Shown: positions 16,606 to 24,871, counted from the first letter of the stretch. The stretch: 64,000 nt of DNA from CAZICM01 sp964537685 (GCA_964537685.1 CAZICM010000005.1:186001-250000); one strand, 5' to 3'. Numbers and translations: made by a program. Notes: generated by a model from the sequence alone, not told the origin.

Positions 16606-18009
16606 TTAAAGGCAAGTGTTTTGGCCTGTGCAGGTTTGGCCGTTGGGGCAGCAGGTCACGCCATCGTTGCACCGTTGCCCCGAGGGGCAGCACTGCATCA
16701 TGCTGCTTGGATTGCAGTCGTGCCCGGTTGTGCAGCAGTTCGACCCGCAGATCTGGTTCCCAGTCGGGCAGCAGGCACTTCCAGCGCAGATATCCGTCAC
16801 ATTTGGGCAGCAGGTTCCCACACAGGTTTTGCCTGACACGCAGCAGTTGCCGGCGCCATCGCATACATCGGTTTGATTGGGACAGCAGGTCATTCCGCAT
16901 CCCTTGCCGCTCGAGCAGCATGCCATATTAACACAGTAATTGGGGCCCACACTGCTATCACAGCAGGTGCCACTACAACATTTTCCATTTGCTACTACCG
17001 TGCAGCTAGTTCCATCAGCCTTGTTCGACATTATAGGATTGCCGTTCATACAGCCCGGAACAATGCAATCCGTTGTGTCCGCGTCGCTTGACACGTCTGA
17101 ATTGTTATTCACGACCGTCGTATTGCCCCCTCCATCGCAGGCCAATGCTTTGCAGTTGCCCAGCGTGCCATCATCTCCCGCCGCTGTTCCATTGGATTTG
17201 GGCTGCAATGTGCATGTGCCATTGATGCACTTGTTATCGTTGTAACAGATACCCATCGATGCCAAGCACACCGCATTCTCATTGGCATTCATTTGACCAA
17301 TATTCCCATCCGCAAGGCAGATCTCTTGCTTGCAAATATCTCCGGTCTGCACCGGTGTTTCCGTCACATCCCCAACGGTCGCCACATTGCCATTGGCATC
17401 GCACTCTTGTTGTTTGCAATCCGATTGATCGGGGTCGCTTAACACTTTCCCCACATCAATCGTATATATGCATTTGCTGTCTGTACATGCGATCATTTGG
17501 CATTGTGTGGGCATGCTGCAATTGGTAATGTCAAGGCAACCTTCGCATAGCCCATTCACACAGGACAACTGATTGTTCGCTCCGCACAGCGTTCCATCCG
17601 GCGCGGGCCCCTTCGAGAAAATTCCCGCGTTGCATGCCTCCGCCGTGCAAGGATCGTTATCCGGCACCAAATCCGTATCGTCGGGCAGCACCATCGGCTT
17701 TCCACCCTTGCATACGTTCTTTTGGCAATCACCTATCACCGCGCCCGTAGTGACTTCGGTATCGTCCGGCTTGATCTGCACTTCGCATTTGCCGCTCTTG
17801 CACGAATAACTCGTGCAATCGGTGGGCGGAGGGCAATCCGAATCAATCGCACACTCCAGAATGACTTCTCCGTGCGAGCTTGTGCTGCTCCCCGATCCCG
17901 ATGACCCGCTCAGCTCCACAGGCCCATCAATATCTAAAATCGTCTGACACCCCACCACCACCAATCCCACAGCGCACAGCGCTCCAACCCATCCAGCCCG
18001 GCTTACCAT
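16606..18009 (-). CDS. Cysteine-dense repeat lipoprotein, copy A
   Basis: A 467-residue predicted lipoprotein: signal peptide ending VGLVVVGC with Cys21 lipidated, then a Gly/Ser linker (SGSSGSGSSTSSHG). The mature part is extremely Cys-rich, first with modules spaced by 20-40 residues (CAIDSDCPPPTDCTSYSC, GICYNDNKCINGTC), then a C-terminal array of CC-containing modules (CCPNQTDVCDGAGNCC, CGSNCCTTGHDCNP). Such arrays form disulfide knots at the cell surface. No enzymatic motif is visible. A close relative lies at 26214-27677 on the same strand, near-identical in stretches. Its start overlaps the stop of the TPR gene by 7 bp, making it the third gene of a kinase-TPR-lipoprotein operon. Function unknown. 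Confidence 0.78.
   Translation of the reverse strand: MVSRAGWVGALCAVGLVVVGCQTILDIDGPVELSGSSGSGSSTSSHGEVILECAIDSDCPPPTDCTSYSCKSGKCEVQIKPDDTEVTTGAVIGDCQKNVCKGGKPMVLPDDTDLVPDNDPCTAEACNAGIFSKGPAPDGTLCGANNQLSCVNGLCEGCLDITNCSMPTQCQMIACTDSKCIYTIDVGKVLSDPDQSDCKQQECDANGNVATVGDVTETPVQTGDICKQEICLADGNIGQMNANENAVCLASMGICYNDNKCINGTCTLQPKSNGTAAGDDGTLGNCKALACDGGGNTTVVNNNSDVSSDADTTDCIVPGCMNGNPIMSNKADGTSCTVVANGKCCSGTCCDSSVGPNYCVNMACCSSGKGCGMTCCPNQTDVCDGAGNCCVSGKTCVGTCCPNVTDICAGSACCPTGNQICGSNCCTTGHDCNPSSMMQCCPSGQRCNDGVTCCPNGQTCTGQNTCL
16617..17880 (-). repeat. Dispersed direct repeat, copy A (with 26225-27540)
   Basis: DNA encoding most of the Cys-dense lipoprotein is repeated at about 26225-27540 in the same orientation. 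The first 126 bases (16617-16742 against 26225-26350) differ at about seven positions by eye, and long matching blocks recur, for example around 17150-17220/26815-26900 and 17690-17830/27380-27500. Diverged blocks and a differing number of CC modules lie between. This supports duplication with later gene conversion. Confidence 0.75.
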
Positions 18010-19040
18010 ACGCCCTCCACCCCCACCATCGTCTGATTGGGCCCAAGACGTATCATCTGTATACGAGCCTGCACATTCCCCTGTTTTTCATCTTTTTTGC
18101 CCCCACCCAAGATCCACAAAGTCGCACCCGCCGCCGAAAGCACGCCCCCAGCAATAAAGGCCGCCGTGCTCACCGTCGCCATCGTTTGAGCCGATTCCAT
18201 GGCGCTTTTTGATTCAGCCGAGTTGCACAGTAGAGTCTGGGTGCCAGCGTCCCGGCTGCAATTGACCTTGGCATCCTTTGCCTTACCCCATGCAAGCACT
18301 CCCGTTACGCCTCCTGCAATTAAACCGGTTACACCAATCCCCCCAACCACGATGCCCAATTGGCGAATCTTGCTCATACCCCCATTCGTTTGCACGGGCG
18401 CCTCGGGCGCGCTCGCATCGGGCTTCACCGGCTCAGCGGATTGGGTTTCCCGAAAGAGGCGCAGCTTGATGGTCTTTTTTTCACCTTTGTCTACAGAAAA
18501 TTTTGTCTCCCACGGCTCTTTACCCGGAATATTTACGCGCACCATGTGCTCCCCAGGATCGAGCAGCCTAGGTTGAGCAAGCGCCGAGATATCCAGCACA
18601 TTCCCATCCTCTTCAACCCGAGTATCTGAGGGAGCAAGCGCCGGCAATTCCAGAATCACTTGGGGCACTTCCTTTTGAAGTTTTACGACTTGATCCTTTG
18701 CGGATACCATCCTATCGGCATGCCGAGCTTGGCTCGCCGGGGGAAGCGCATCCACGGCTTTTATATACTCCTCAAAACGCCGAAGCGCGCTTGCAGTCTG
18801 GCCGTTCAGCGCTAAACAATCCGCCAGCGCATGCAAAGTCCCAGGTACGGGATCCAACCCATAGCTTTCTAAAAATAGGGGGCAGGCCCGTTTATAGTCT
18901 TTGGCGTCGATGAGCTTAACCGCCTCGTTAAAGCGCGCATCCGCTGCCTCGGGGTTGGTTTGAGCCATCCCCCTAGCATTGGCAGTCAATAGAATAAGCT
19001 GCGTTGTTAGAAGAATCCCCAGGCGTCCGAATCCTTGCAT
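18003..19040 (-). CDS. Exported TPR / PEGA-like protein with C-terminal membrane segments
   Basis: A 345-residue protein. After a signal peptide (LLTTQLILLTANARGMAQT) comes a TPR-like helical region at about 30-110 (ADARFNEAVKLIDAKDYKRACPLF, GTLHALADCLALNGQTASALRRFEEYIKA). A PEGA-like beta domain at about 125-200 (RLLDPGEHMVRVNIPGKEPWETKFSVDKGEKKTIKLRL) follows, then two hydrophobic segments (QLGIVVGGIGVTGLIAGGVTGVLAW and STAAFIAGGVLSAAGATLWILGG) separated by a loop with two Cys. This layout is common in Myxococcota beside Ser/Thr kinases. GGAGATCG precedes the ATG. It lies 28 bp downstream of the kinase gene and overlaps the Cys-rich lipoprotein gene, so all three are likely one transcript. 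Confidence 0.75.
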   Translation of the reverse strand: MQGFGRLGILLTTQLILLTANARGMAQTNPEAADARFNEAVKLIDAKDYKRACPLFLESYGLDPVPGTLHALADCLALNGQTASALRRFEEYIKAVDALPPASQARHADRMVSAKDQVVKLQKEVPQVILELPALAPSDTRVEEDGNVLDISALAQPRLLDPGEHMVRVNIPGKEPWETKFSVDKGEKKTIKLRLFRETQSAEPVKPDASAPEAPVQTNGGMSKIRQLGIVVGGIGVTGLIAGGVTGVLAWGKAKDAKVNCSRDAGTQTLLCNSAESKSAMESAQTMATVSTAAFIAGGVLSAAGATLWILGGGKKDEKQGNVQARIQMIRLGPNQTMVGVEGVW

Positions 19041-19068
19041 TTTTCGATCTCCATCAGGGCGCGCAGCC

Positions 19069-20574
19069 TCAATCGCGCCGATATTTGTTCGTTCCTGTTG
19101 ATTTGGGCGTTGTTTTTTTTGGCGGAGCGGATGCGCTTGCTTTGGATGTTGAATCGGGGGAACTGCTTGTCGCGGCGGCTGGCGCAGACGCCGATGGCGA
19201 GGTTTGCGCCGATGAGGCGGGAGATGCCGCTTCTGGAACTGGTGGTGGTGGTTCGGCGCTCTGTGCCGGATGCGTTATGGGCGCGGCTGAAGAGGCGGCT
19301 TTTTCTTGACCCACCGAGACTTCAGCCCCACCATCACCAGAAAACACCCCCATTGCACTTAACAATGCCAATCCACCGCCTCCCACAACGAGGAAGGCCA
19401 CCGCGGTACCACCGAAAAACAAGAGCATATTTGTTTTTTTCTCGGCTCTTTCGGGCCTAAGAACGAGGGTGTTGGCCGTCGCCGCTCCGGTGTGGGCTAC
19501 CGAAGAAGAGCCGGTTTTGACCTTCGCCACTTCGCTGTTTTCCAATGGGGGAGGACCGGAGACGATTGGTGGCGTGGGAGCAGGCGGTTGGGGGATTGGC
19601 AAAGCAGGAAACACCGCGGCAGGCGCTTGTGTGGAGCTCGGCGGAGAAACCAACGCGGAAATGCCCCAGCTCGATGAGCGTCCGCTCCCTAATCCAAAGA
19701 CATCTCTTAAGGCTTCAATCGCTTCTTTTGCATTTGAAAAACGGTCGTTCGGCGAATGCGCGGTCATGCGCGCAAACCATGGATCGAAGTCCACGGGAAA
19801 TGAAACCCCGCGCCTCTTGGCCCGAGCGCGCGCGGACTCGGTTGGGCCGCGCATAGCAAGCCCCACGAAGGCATATACATTCGTGCCGGCGTCCAATTCA
19901 TCTTGCCAATAGGGAACGCCCACCAACATCGTATAGACCATCATTCCCAAGGCAAAAATATCGGTGGCTGGACCAATCTTGCTTCCCGCTTGAAATTGTT
20001 CAGGCGCCATATAGAGCGGCGTCCCTAGGTTTTGAGTCGTCGCGGCCCCTGTCGAACCGTCCGCAACAAACTTTGCAATACCGAAATCTAAAATCTTTAC
20101 CCGTGGTGTTCCATCATCGCGCTCGGTCAAAAATATATTCGATGGTTTTAGATCACGGTGCACAATCGAAGCTTTATGCGTCTTATCCAATGCAATGGCT
20201 ATTTGGGAAAGCAATACAACGGCTTCTTCAACCGAAACGGCTCCTGTTTGTTTTAATTTCTTGTCCAGCTCTTCACCGCGCAAATACTCCATGGCCAAGA
20301 AGGGCATCGAGCTTTCCGGATCCACACCCGCATCGACGACGTCGACGATGAACTCGCTCTCGATGCTCGCCGTCACCCGGGCTTCGCGCCGGAAGCGATC
20401 GTGCATTTCGCGGTTTTGGAGCATTCCGGGCAGCATAACTTTGAGCGCCCGCGTTTTGCCCGTTTCCAAGTGCACAACTTCATACACGGCACCCATCCCG
20501 CCTTGAGCCATTGCCCGGACGATTCGGTATCGCTCCGCGAATGTCGAGCCAATGGGGATATTTAAGGACGCCAT
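19069..20574 (-). CDS. Membrane-anchored Ser/Thr protein kinase
   Basis: A 501-residue Hanks-type kinase. The kinase domain spans about 15-290: Gly loop MAQGGMGAVYE (the first Gly is Ala), ATP-binding Lys45 (ALKVM), catalytic VHRDLKPSN at 138-146, DFG at 163-165 and the APE-like MAPEQF at 189-194. It looks active. A Pro-rich cytosolic linker leads to a single transmembrane segment at about 383-405 and a Ser/Ala/Pro-rich extracytoplasmic tail of about 95 residues with no PASTA domain. It heads an operon with a TPR/PEGA protein and a Cys-dense lipoprotein, so it may respond to envelope state; the substrate is unknown. Confidence 0.92.
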   Translation of the reverse strand: MASLNIPIGSTFAERYRIVRAMAQGGMGAVYEVVHLETGKTRALKVMLPGMLQNREMHDRFRREARVTASIESEFIVDVVDAGVDPESSMPFLAMEYLRGEELDKKLKQTGAVSVEEAVVLLSQIAIALDKTHKASIVHRDLKPSNIFLTERDDGTPRVKILDFGIAKFVADGSTGAATTQNLGTPLYMAPEQFQAGSKIGPATDIFALGMMVYTMLVGVPYWQDELDAGTNVYAFVGLAMRGPTESARARAKRRGVSFPVDFDPWFARMTAHSPNDRFSNAKEAIEALRDVFGLGSGRSSSWGISALVSPPSSTQAPAAVFPALPIPQPPAPTPPIVSGPPPLENSEVAKVKTGSSSVAHTGAATANTLVLRPERAEKKTNMLLFFGGTAVAFLVVGGGGLALLSAMGVFSGDGGAEVSVGQEKAASSAAPITHPAQSAEPPPPVPEAASPASSAQTSPSASAPAAATSSSPDSTSKASASAPPKKTTPKSTGTNKYRRD

Positions 20575-20594
20575 CTGTATGCCTGCAATGCTTC

Positions 20595-20719
20595 AGAGGG
20601 AATCCGACAGGGCTGCTGCGGCTTTCGTATCTTCAGCCGATCTCCGCCAACGTACAATGCACGCCTCCGTCGATCTCCCTAGCTACGAAAGCCTCGCTAC
20701 GCCCTGTAGGATTCCCTCT
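20595..20719. repeat. 125-bp nested inverted-repeat element
   Basis: The ends are an almost perfect 19-bp inverted repeat: AGAGGGAATCCGACAGGGC at 20595-20613 and its complement at 20701-20719 with one mismatch. Inside it a second perfect 10-bp pair (GGCTTTCGTA at 20620-20629 with 20684-20693) extends the stem across a small internal loop. The apical part carries the heptamer GATCTCC twice. It could be a non-autonomous repeat element (MITE or REP-like) or a structured RNA. No clear target-site duplication flanks it. Confidence 0.7.
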
Positions 20720-20779
20720 CAGTCTTGTTTAGGAGCGGTTGTGAATATAGCGCCGGGTCGCTTTTTTTGGAGATATTTT

Positions 20780-20869
20780 ATGAAGCAATTCTATGAAAAT
20801 AAATTTTATTTTTATCGTTATTCGAAGCGCGCCGGATCGCTGGAACTGTTTGTTATAAAGGGAGCGTAA
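20780..20869 (+). CDS. Candidate small ORF (29 aa)
   Basis: An ATG-to-TAA ORF of 29 codons, MKQFYENKFYFYRYSKRAGS followed by LELFVIKGA. A good ribosome site (GGAG, 8 bases upstream) is its main support. It is A+T-rich and aromatic/basic, unlike its neighbours, and lies between the inverted-repeat element and a lipoprotein gene on the same strand. It might be a leader peptide, a small toxin-like peptide or a chance ORF. No family recognised. Confidence 0.35.
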   Translation: MKQFYENKFYFYRYSKRAGSLELFVIKGA

Positions 20870-20922
20870 AACAAGCTTTCCTGCAACAGCCACGCTGTTC
20901 TAGCCTCGCTTAAACGAGAATT

Positions 20923-21726
20923 ATGCGGACCCAAAGAAACGCTTCACGGACTTCCTTGCTCAATCTCAATCCGCGGAATGTGCTGGCTGTTGTGCTTGGA
21001 CTTGGCACTTCGGCGGGCTTCTTGCTGCTGTCTGCCTTGAGCGGATGCGGTGAGCCGGAAAGTGCCGTTCGGCGCGGCGAAAAAGGCGCGAATTGTTTGA
21101 CCACCAATGACTGTGCGGCACCGCTGTCGTGTATTCAAAATATATGCGGCGGCCCTTCAGAGAATCCGCCGGATGCGGGGGACGCGGGCGCCAATGAAGA
21201 TGCCTCGGGCATCGACGCGCCCGTTCCCGATGGTGCGCCTTGGAGCGAGTGCGACGACTGTTTGGATAAGAAATGCGTCGTTGAGCTTGCGGCTTGCGAT
21301 TCCGAATGCATCGCGGTTGAGGCGTGTATCGAAATGGTTTGCCAAAATATCGGGCAGGTCGATCCCGCCGAAGAAAGCAAGTGTTTCGTGCAGTGCCAAA
21401 CCCAGCATCCTTCGGGCAAAGATCCTCACCTCGCCGTCGTGGATTGCGCCGATAAGGCGGTGTGCACGATCTGTCAGGCTTATCCAACGGAATACAACAA
21501 TTGCCGCGCTTTCGTCGATCAGGGGCAGTGCGCTCCTTATCTTTCGGCCTGCGATAATAGTCCTGCGTGCCAGACCTACCGCGATTGTGTGAAAGGCTGC
21601 AGTACGCTTGCCGACTGCAATCTCTGCGACAACACGGCCGATGGTATCGCCGGAAAGAAAATCCTGTTCGATTATGAGATGTGCGTGGCGGCGGAATGTA
21701 TTTCGGAGTCGTGGAATATCAATTAG
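20923..21726 (+). CDS. Cys-rich predicted lipoprotein
   Basis: A 267-residue exported protein. A long N-region (MRTQRNASRTSLLNLNPRN) precedes the hydrophobic segment and a good lipobox (LSALSGC). The mature part opens with CLTTNDCAAPLSCIQNIC, a small Cys cluster common in Myxococcota surface proteins, then an Asp/Ala-rich linker (DAGDAGANEDASG). A C-terminal domain of about 150 residues has around 20 cysteines in CxxC and CxxxC patterns (CDDCLDKKC, CDSEC, CADKAVCTIC, CDNSPACQTYRDCVKGC). The convergent gene 25 bp downstream encodes a protein of similar design (CxxxCxxxxxC pattern), so the two may be distant paralogues. Function unknown. Confidence 0.75.
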   Translation: MRTQRNASRTSLLNLNPRNVLAVVLGLGTSAGFLLLSALSGCGEPESAVRRGEKGANCLTTNDCAAPLSCIQNICGGPSENPPDAGDAGANEDASGIDAPVPDGAPWSECDDCLDKKCVVELAACDSECIAVEACIEMVCQNIGQVDPAEESKCFVQCQTQHPSGKDPHLAVVDCADKAVCTICQAYPTEYNNCRAFVDQGQCAPYLSACDNSPACQTYRDCVKGCSTLADCNLCDNTADGIAGKKILFDYEMCVAAECISESWNIN

Positions 21727-21750
21727 CCGCTTAAATAGGCTGTTTGCGCT

Positions 21751-22341
21751 TCAGGGACAGACAGGATTGGCCGCCTCGAGATTGGTGCAGTAGCCCGTCG
21801 CGTCCGGCGTTCCGCTTGCATCGGTGCAGGCGGCTTTGCAGGTCGCGCAATAGACGCACTTGTCATAAGCCAAATAGAGGTCGGACGCGGCCATCGGTAC
21901 GCCGCTGTCCGTGATGCATTTGCGGGTGCAGCAGGCGCCTTCAGAGGTCGTCGTGCAAAGAGGATTGGTGTAGGCGCAGTTGTACACCGTCTGGCAGTCC
22001 GCGTTGGCCATGCACGCGTCGTATTGGGCCTTGCAGGCTCCGTTGGGAGCAGCCGATGTGCAGTCGCCGCAGGAGAGTCCGCCGCTGCCGCTGGAGCTGG
22101 TGCTGGTGCCGCCGCTCGATGATGAGCTGGTGCTGGTGCCGCCGCTCGATGAGCTCGTGCTGGTGTTGCCGCTCGATGAGCTCGTGCTGGTGTTGCCGCT
22201 CGATGAGCCGTTGCCGCTGCTGGATGTGCTGCTTTGGCTCGTGCCGCCGGAGGATGTGCCCGTTTCATCACTGCAGGCGCCTGTGAGCGCAAATAGCCCG
22301 CAAAGGAATCCAAACGCGAGGATGTAACCCGTGGTTCGCAT
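21751..22341 (-). CDS. Cys-rich predicted lipoprotein with Ser/Gly/Thr repeat linker
   Basis: A 196-residue exported protein started at the ATG of MRTTGYILAFGFL, because AAGGAGAAGATAC directly precedes it; an upstream in-frame start lacks such a site. The signal ends near ALTGACS with a likely lipidated Cys. A linker of about 55 residues is nearly all Ser, Gly and Thr and is encoded by a tandem DNA repeat. The C-terminal 110 residues are a Cys-rich domain (CGDCTSAAPNGACKAQYDAC, CQTVYNC, ACCTRKC, CVYCATCKAAC). Such linkers project a domain from the outer membrane. It lies downstream of rplM-rpsI and is separated from them by a terminator. Confidence 0.78.
   Translation of the reverse strand: MRTTGYILAFGFLCGLFALTGACSDETGTSSGGTSQSSTSSSGNGSSSGNTSTSSSSGNTSTSSSSGGTSTSSSSSGGTSTSSSGSGGLSCGDCTSAAPNGACKAQYDACMANADCQTVYNCAYTNPLCTTTSEGACCTRKCITDSGVPMAASDLYLAYDKCVYCATCKAACTDASGTPDATGYCTNLEAANPVCP
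22094..22204. repeat. Tandem repeat inside lipoprotein linker (one 30-bp and three 27-bp units)
   Basis: Four consecutive units start GAGCTSGTGCTGGTG and end CTCGAT: 22094-22123 (30 bp, with an extra GAT), 22124-22150, 22151-22177 and 22178-22204. The last two are identical. They encode the Ser/Gly/Thr linker on the minus strand and are in frame, so unit gain or loss would change only linker length. Confidence 0.9.
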
Positions 22342-22386
22342 GTATCTTCTCCTTGAATAAAAGCTTGTTTTGTTAAGCCTATGAAA

Positions 22387-22427
22387 CAAAAAACCCCGCG
22401 GGCACCATAAAATGCGCCGCAGGGCTT
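22387..22427 (-). terminator. Intrinsic terminator after rpsI
   Basis: On the minus strand a G+C-rich stem (CCC and GCGG on one side, CCGC and GGG on the other, with a single bulged T) closes an A/T-rich loop and is followed by GTTTTTTG. It lies about 30 bp after the rpsI stop and before the next lipoprotein gene. Confidence 0.75.
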
Positions 22428-22458
22428 TTGTTGTTTGTTGAATGAATGCAGAACGGGT

Positions 22459-22863
22459 CTAGCGCTTGGAGTACTGGAAGCGCTTGCGGGCTCCAGGCTG
22501 GCCGTACTTCTTGCGTTCCTTCTGGCGGGCGTCCCGCGTGAGGAAACCAGCTCGCTTCAAGGGAGAGCGGCGTTCGGCATCGGCGAGAATTAACGCGCGC
22601 GCCACACCGTGGCGAATGGCCTCGGCCTGGGCGCTGTGACCGCCGCCGGCCACTGTCGCCATTACGTCGAATTGATCGAGAACTTCGAGCAGTTCAAGCG
22701 ATTGGCGCATCACCATGCGGCTTGTCTCGCGGACGAAATATTCATCGGCGGGGCGGCTGTTCACGGTGACTTTTCCGCTGCCCGGCGAAATCCAAACGCG
22801 GGCAACGGCGGTCTTGCGCTTTCCAGTGGCGTAAATTCGGTTGTCGACCATGGCTTTGCTCAC
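22459..22863 (-). CDS. rpsI: 30S ribosomal protein S9
   Basis: Small-subunit ribosomal protein whose C-terminal tail reaches the P-site tRNA. The 134-residue protein has the family hallmarks ATGKRKTAVARVW, GGGHSAQAEAIRHGVARALI and the terminal KKYGQPGARKRFQYSKR. The start is a GTG that overlaps the rplM stop as GTGA; an ATG four codons later is an alternative. The pairing with rplM is the universal L13-S9 operon. Length and motifs are normal. Confidence 0.97.
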   Translation of the reverse strand: MSKAMVDNRIYATGKRKTAVARVWISPGSGKVTVNSRPADEYFVRETSRMVMRQSLELLEVLDQFDVMATVAGGGHSAQAEAIRHGVARALILADAERRSPLKRAGFLTRDARQKERKKYGQPGARKRFQYSKR

Positions 22864-23321
22864 AGATTCACGGGAAGGGGCTGGGGTTTTTGAGCGGCGT
22901 GGGGATGATCGGGGCCGGCGTACACCTTGAGCTTGGTCAGAAGCTCACGGCCCAAAATGTTTTTGGGCAGCATGCCTTTTACGGCCTTTTGAATCGGCAG
23001 CTCGGGCTTGCGCTCCATCACTTCGTTGTAGGGCTCGGCGCGGAAGCCGCCTGGAATTCCGCTGTGATGCGCGAAAAACTTCTGCGTCAGCTTCTTGCCT
23101 GTCAGGCGCACTTTCGCAGCGTTCACCACAATCACGAAATCGCCCGTATCTACATGCGGCGTGAACGTGGCTTTGTTTTTTCCGCGGAGAACATTGGCGA
23201 TCGCACTTGCCAATCGGCCGAGCGGCTTACCCTCAGCATCGACGACCCACCATGTCCGAGCCGCCTGGGCTTCAGCCGGTTTTGCACAAAACGATTTTGA
23301 ATCGATATTCATCGCACTCAT
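22860..23321 (-). CDS. rplM: 50S ribosomal protein L13
   Basis: Early-assembly large-subunit protein of 153 residues. It has the L13 core TWWVVDAEGKPLGRLASAIANVLRGK, HVDTGDFVIVVNAAKVRLTGKK and the C-terminal MLPKNILGRELLTKLKVYAGPDHPHAAQKP. About 20 N-terminal residues (MSAMNIDSKSFCAKPAEAQA) come before the conserved core; a later start within them is possible, but the ATG used is the first good one. It is transcribed with rpsI from a consensus-like promoter about 105 bp upstream. Confidence 0.97.
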   Translation of the reverse strand: MSAMNIDSKSFCAKPAEAQAARTWWVVDAEGKPLGRLASAIANVLRGKNKATFTPHVDTGDFVIVVNAAKVRLTGKKLTQKFFAHHSGIPGGFRAEPYNEVMERKPELPIQKAVKGMLPKNILGRELLTKLKVYAGPDHPHAAQKPQPLPVNL

Positions 23322-23426
23322 CCCACTGGCACTCGAAAATCATCCCTTCCGTTTGATGTCCATGCAGGTTCTTGGATTCTCCAAGTGGAGAGGGCCAAAA
23401 AAGACCGCCGGTTGAAGGGGGCGCAG

Positions 23427-23455
23427 TTTCTACAAGGGCCGCGCTGGCTTGTCAA
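23427..23455 (-). promoter_or_regulatory. Probable sigma-70 promoter of rplM-rpsI
   Basis: On the minus strand a perfect TTGACA (23450-23455) is followed after 17 bases by TAGAAA (23427-23432). This lies about 105 bp upstream of the rplM start, leaving a leader of roughly 100 nt that could hold autoregulatory structure. Confidence 0.6.
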
Positions 23456-23638
23456 GCATGGCTGTGAAGTCTGGCCGGCAGGCTCGAGCGCGGAGCACCC
23501 AAAGCGCTTGAAGAAGCCCTTGGCTTTAGCGCGATTGACGCTTTGCGCGAGCATTTTGCACAATGCGCCGAATGTTCATGCGCCGGTTCTTTTCGGAATA
23601 CCGGCTGCCGGCGCACACCAAGCAAGGATCACCCAGCG

Positions 23639-24871
23639 ATGATTGATTTCGAACCGACCGAGGATCAGAAGCTTATCAGGGACAGCGTTGCGCAGTTTGC
23701 GAAAAGCACGCTGCTTCCAAGGGCGAGAGAGTTTGAAGCGGCGAGGGCAGTTTCCGATGATGTGCGGCAGCTCGCGCATTCGATGGGTTTCGCATTGGCG
23801 GCTCTTCCCGAAAGCGCGGGCGGACAAGGGCTGGGCTTGCTGACGAGTGTGCTTGTCGAAGAAGAGCTGGGGAGTGCGGATGCGGGGGCGGCGTTTGGGC
23901 TGCCCGGTCCAGGAGCGTTTGGAACGGCGCTCGCCGAGCTTGGATCGCCTGAACAGATCCGTTCGTATCTCTCGGATTTTCTAGGCGATGATGCGCATAG
24001 CCACTTTGGTGCGGTGGCTTTTAGCGAGGCTTCACCCAACAAAGAGCGCGCCGGTTTTTTAACGGCGGCGGTCAAAGAGGGCGACGCTTATGTGCTGTCG
24101 GGCAAGAAGTCGTTTGTGACGAACGCGGGCCTCGCGCAGCGCTTTATCGTGTTCGCGCAGCTCGATGCGGAGAAGGGCTGGGACGGTATCGCGGCCTTTG
24201 TCGTCGAGCGCGGACAGGAAGGCGTATCCATCGGCGCGCGCCACACGACGCTTGGACTTGATGCCGCTTTTTTTGGAGAGCTCGAGCTCAAGAACGTGCG
24301 CGTGACCGAATCGGCGCGGCTCTACGGAGGTTCGCAGCAGGGCGACATCACCAAAGCCACGCTGCGCTTCTTCGCCAAGCATTCGCTGATCGTCGCTGCG
24401 CGGGCGGTGGGCACGGCGCGCTTTGCGTTTGAGCTCGCGCGTGAGTACTGCGATGTGCGCAAGGCGTTTGGAAAGCCGATCGGCCATTTTCAAGCCGTGG
24501 CTTTTACGCTTTCCGATCGGCTGATGGATGTGGACAGCGCGCGCTGGCTCGTGTGGAAGGCGGCGTGGGCCTGGGATGCGGACACGGCCAACAAGAAAGA
24601 GAAGGATGCGCTTAAGTTTTCGGCGCAGGCCGCGGCGCATGCGCTCGAGGCGGCCATGCGTACTGCCGATGATTGTGTGAGCTTGCACGGCGGTTCGGGA
24701 TTTATCCGGGATGTGATCGCCGAGAAGCTGATGCGGGACGCCAAGCAGCTCGCGCTCGCGTGTCCGACGGCCGAGCAATTGGATCAGATCGCGGCGGCCA
24801 TCGATTTGGGCATGAAGCTCGATCCGGCGCTGGTTCTGCCCACGCCCGATACCCAGGCGATTTTTACGTAG
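23639..24871 (+). CDS. Acyl-CoA dehydrogenase-family protein lacking the catalytic Glu
   Basis: A 410-residue member of the acyl-CoA dehydrogenase family, starting at MIDFEPTEDQKLIRDSVAQFA. The N-terminal helical, middle beta (VAFSEASPNKERAGFLTAA) and C-terminal helical domains (RKAFGKPIGHFQAVAFTLSD, DDCVSLHGGSGFIRD) are present. Where family members normally have the catalytic base in an EGT context, it reads MRDAKQLALACPTAEQLDQ and no Glu-Gly-Thr occurs. It lies 72 bp upstream of a second acyl-CoA dehydrogenase that has that motif. In Mycobacterium, FadE pairs of the alpha2beta2 type work with only one subunit catalytic, so these two may form such a heteromer acting on an unusual acyl-CoA. 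An in-frame upstream extension to 23543 lacks homology. Confidence 0.85.
   Translation: MIDFEPTEDQKLIRDSVAQFAKSTLLPRAREFEAARAVSDDVRQLAHSMGFALAALPESAGGQGLGLLTSVLVEEELGSADAGAAFGLPGPGAFGTALAELGSPEQIRSYLSDFLGDDAHSHFGAVAFSEASPNKERAGFLTAAVKEGDAYVLSGKKSFVTNAGLAQRFIVFAQLDAEKGWDGIAAFVVERGQEGVSIGARHTTLGLDAAFFGELELKNVRVTESARLYGGSQQGDITKATLRFFAKHSLIVAARAVGTARFAFELAREYCDVRKAFGKPIGHFQAVAFTLSDRLMDVDSARWLVWKAAWAWDADTANKKEKDALKFSAQAAAHALEAAMRTADDCVSLHGGSGFIRDVIAEKLMRDAKQLALACPTAEQLDQIAAAIDLGMKLDPALVLPTPDTQAIFT

Noticed and set aside
20575..20922. Rho-independent terminator within the inverted-repeat element
   Set aside because: The long stem has no T-tract on either side, and it lies between the start of a minus-strand gene and plus-strand genes, so it would not end a known transcript.
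22094..22204. Minisatellite or mobile repeat
   Set aside because: The repeat is in frame inside a lipoprotein linker and is explained by its low-complexity Ser/Gly/Thr coding.
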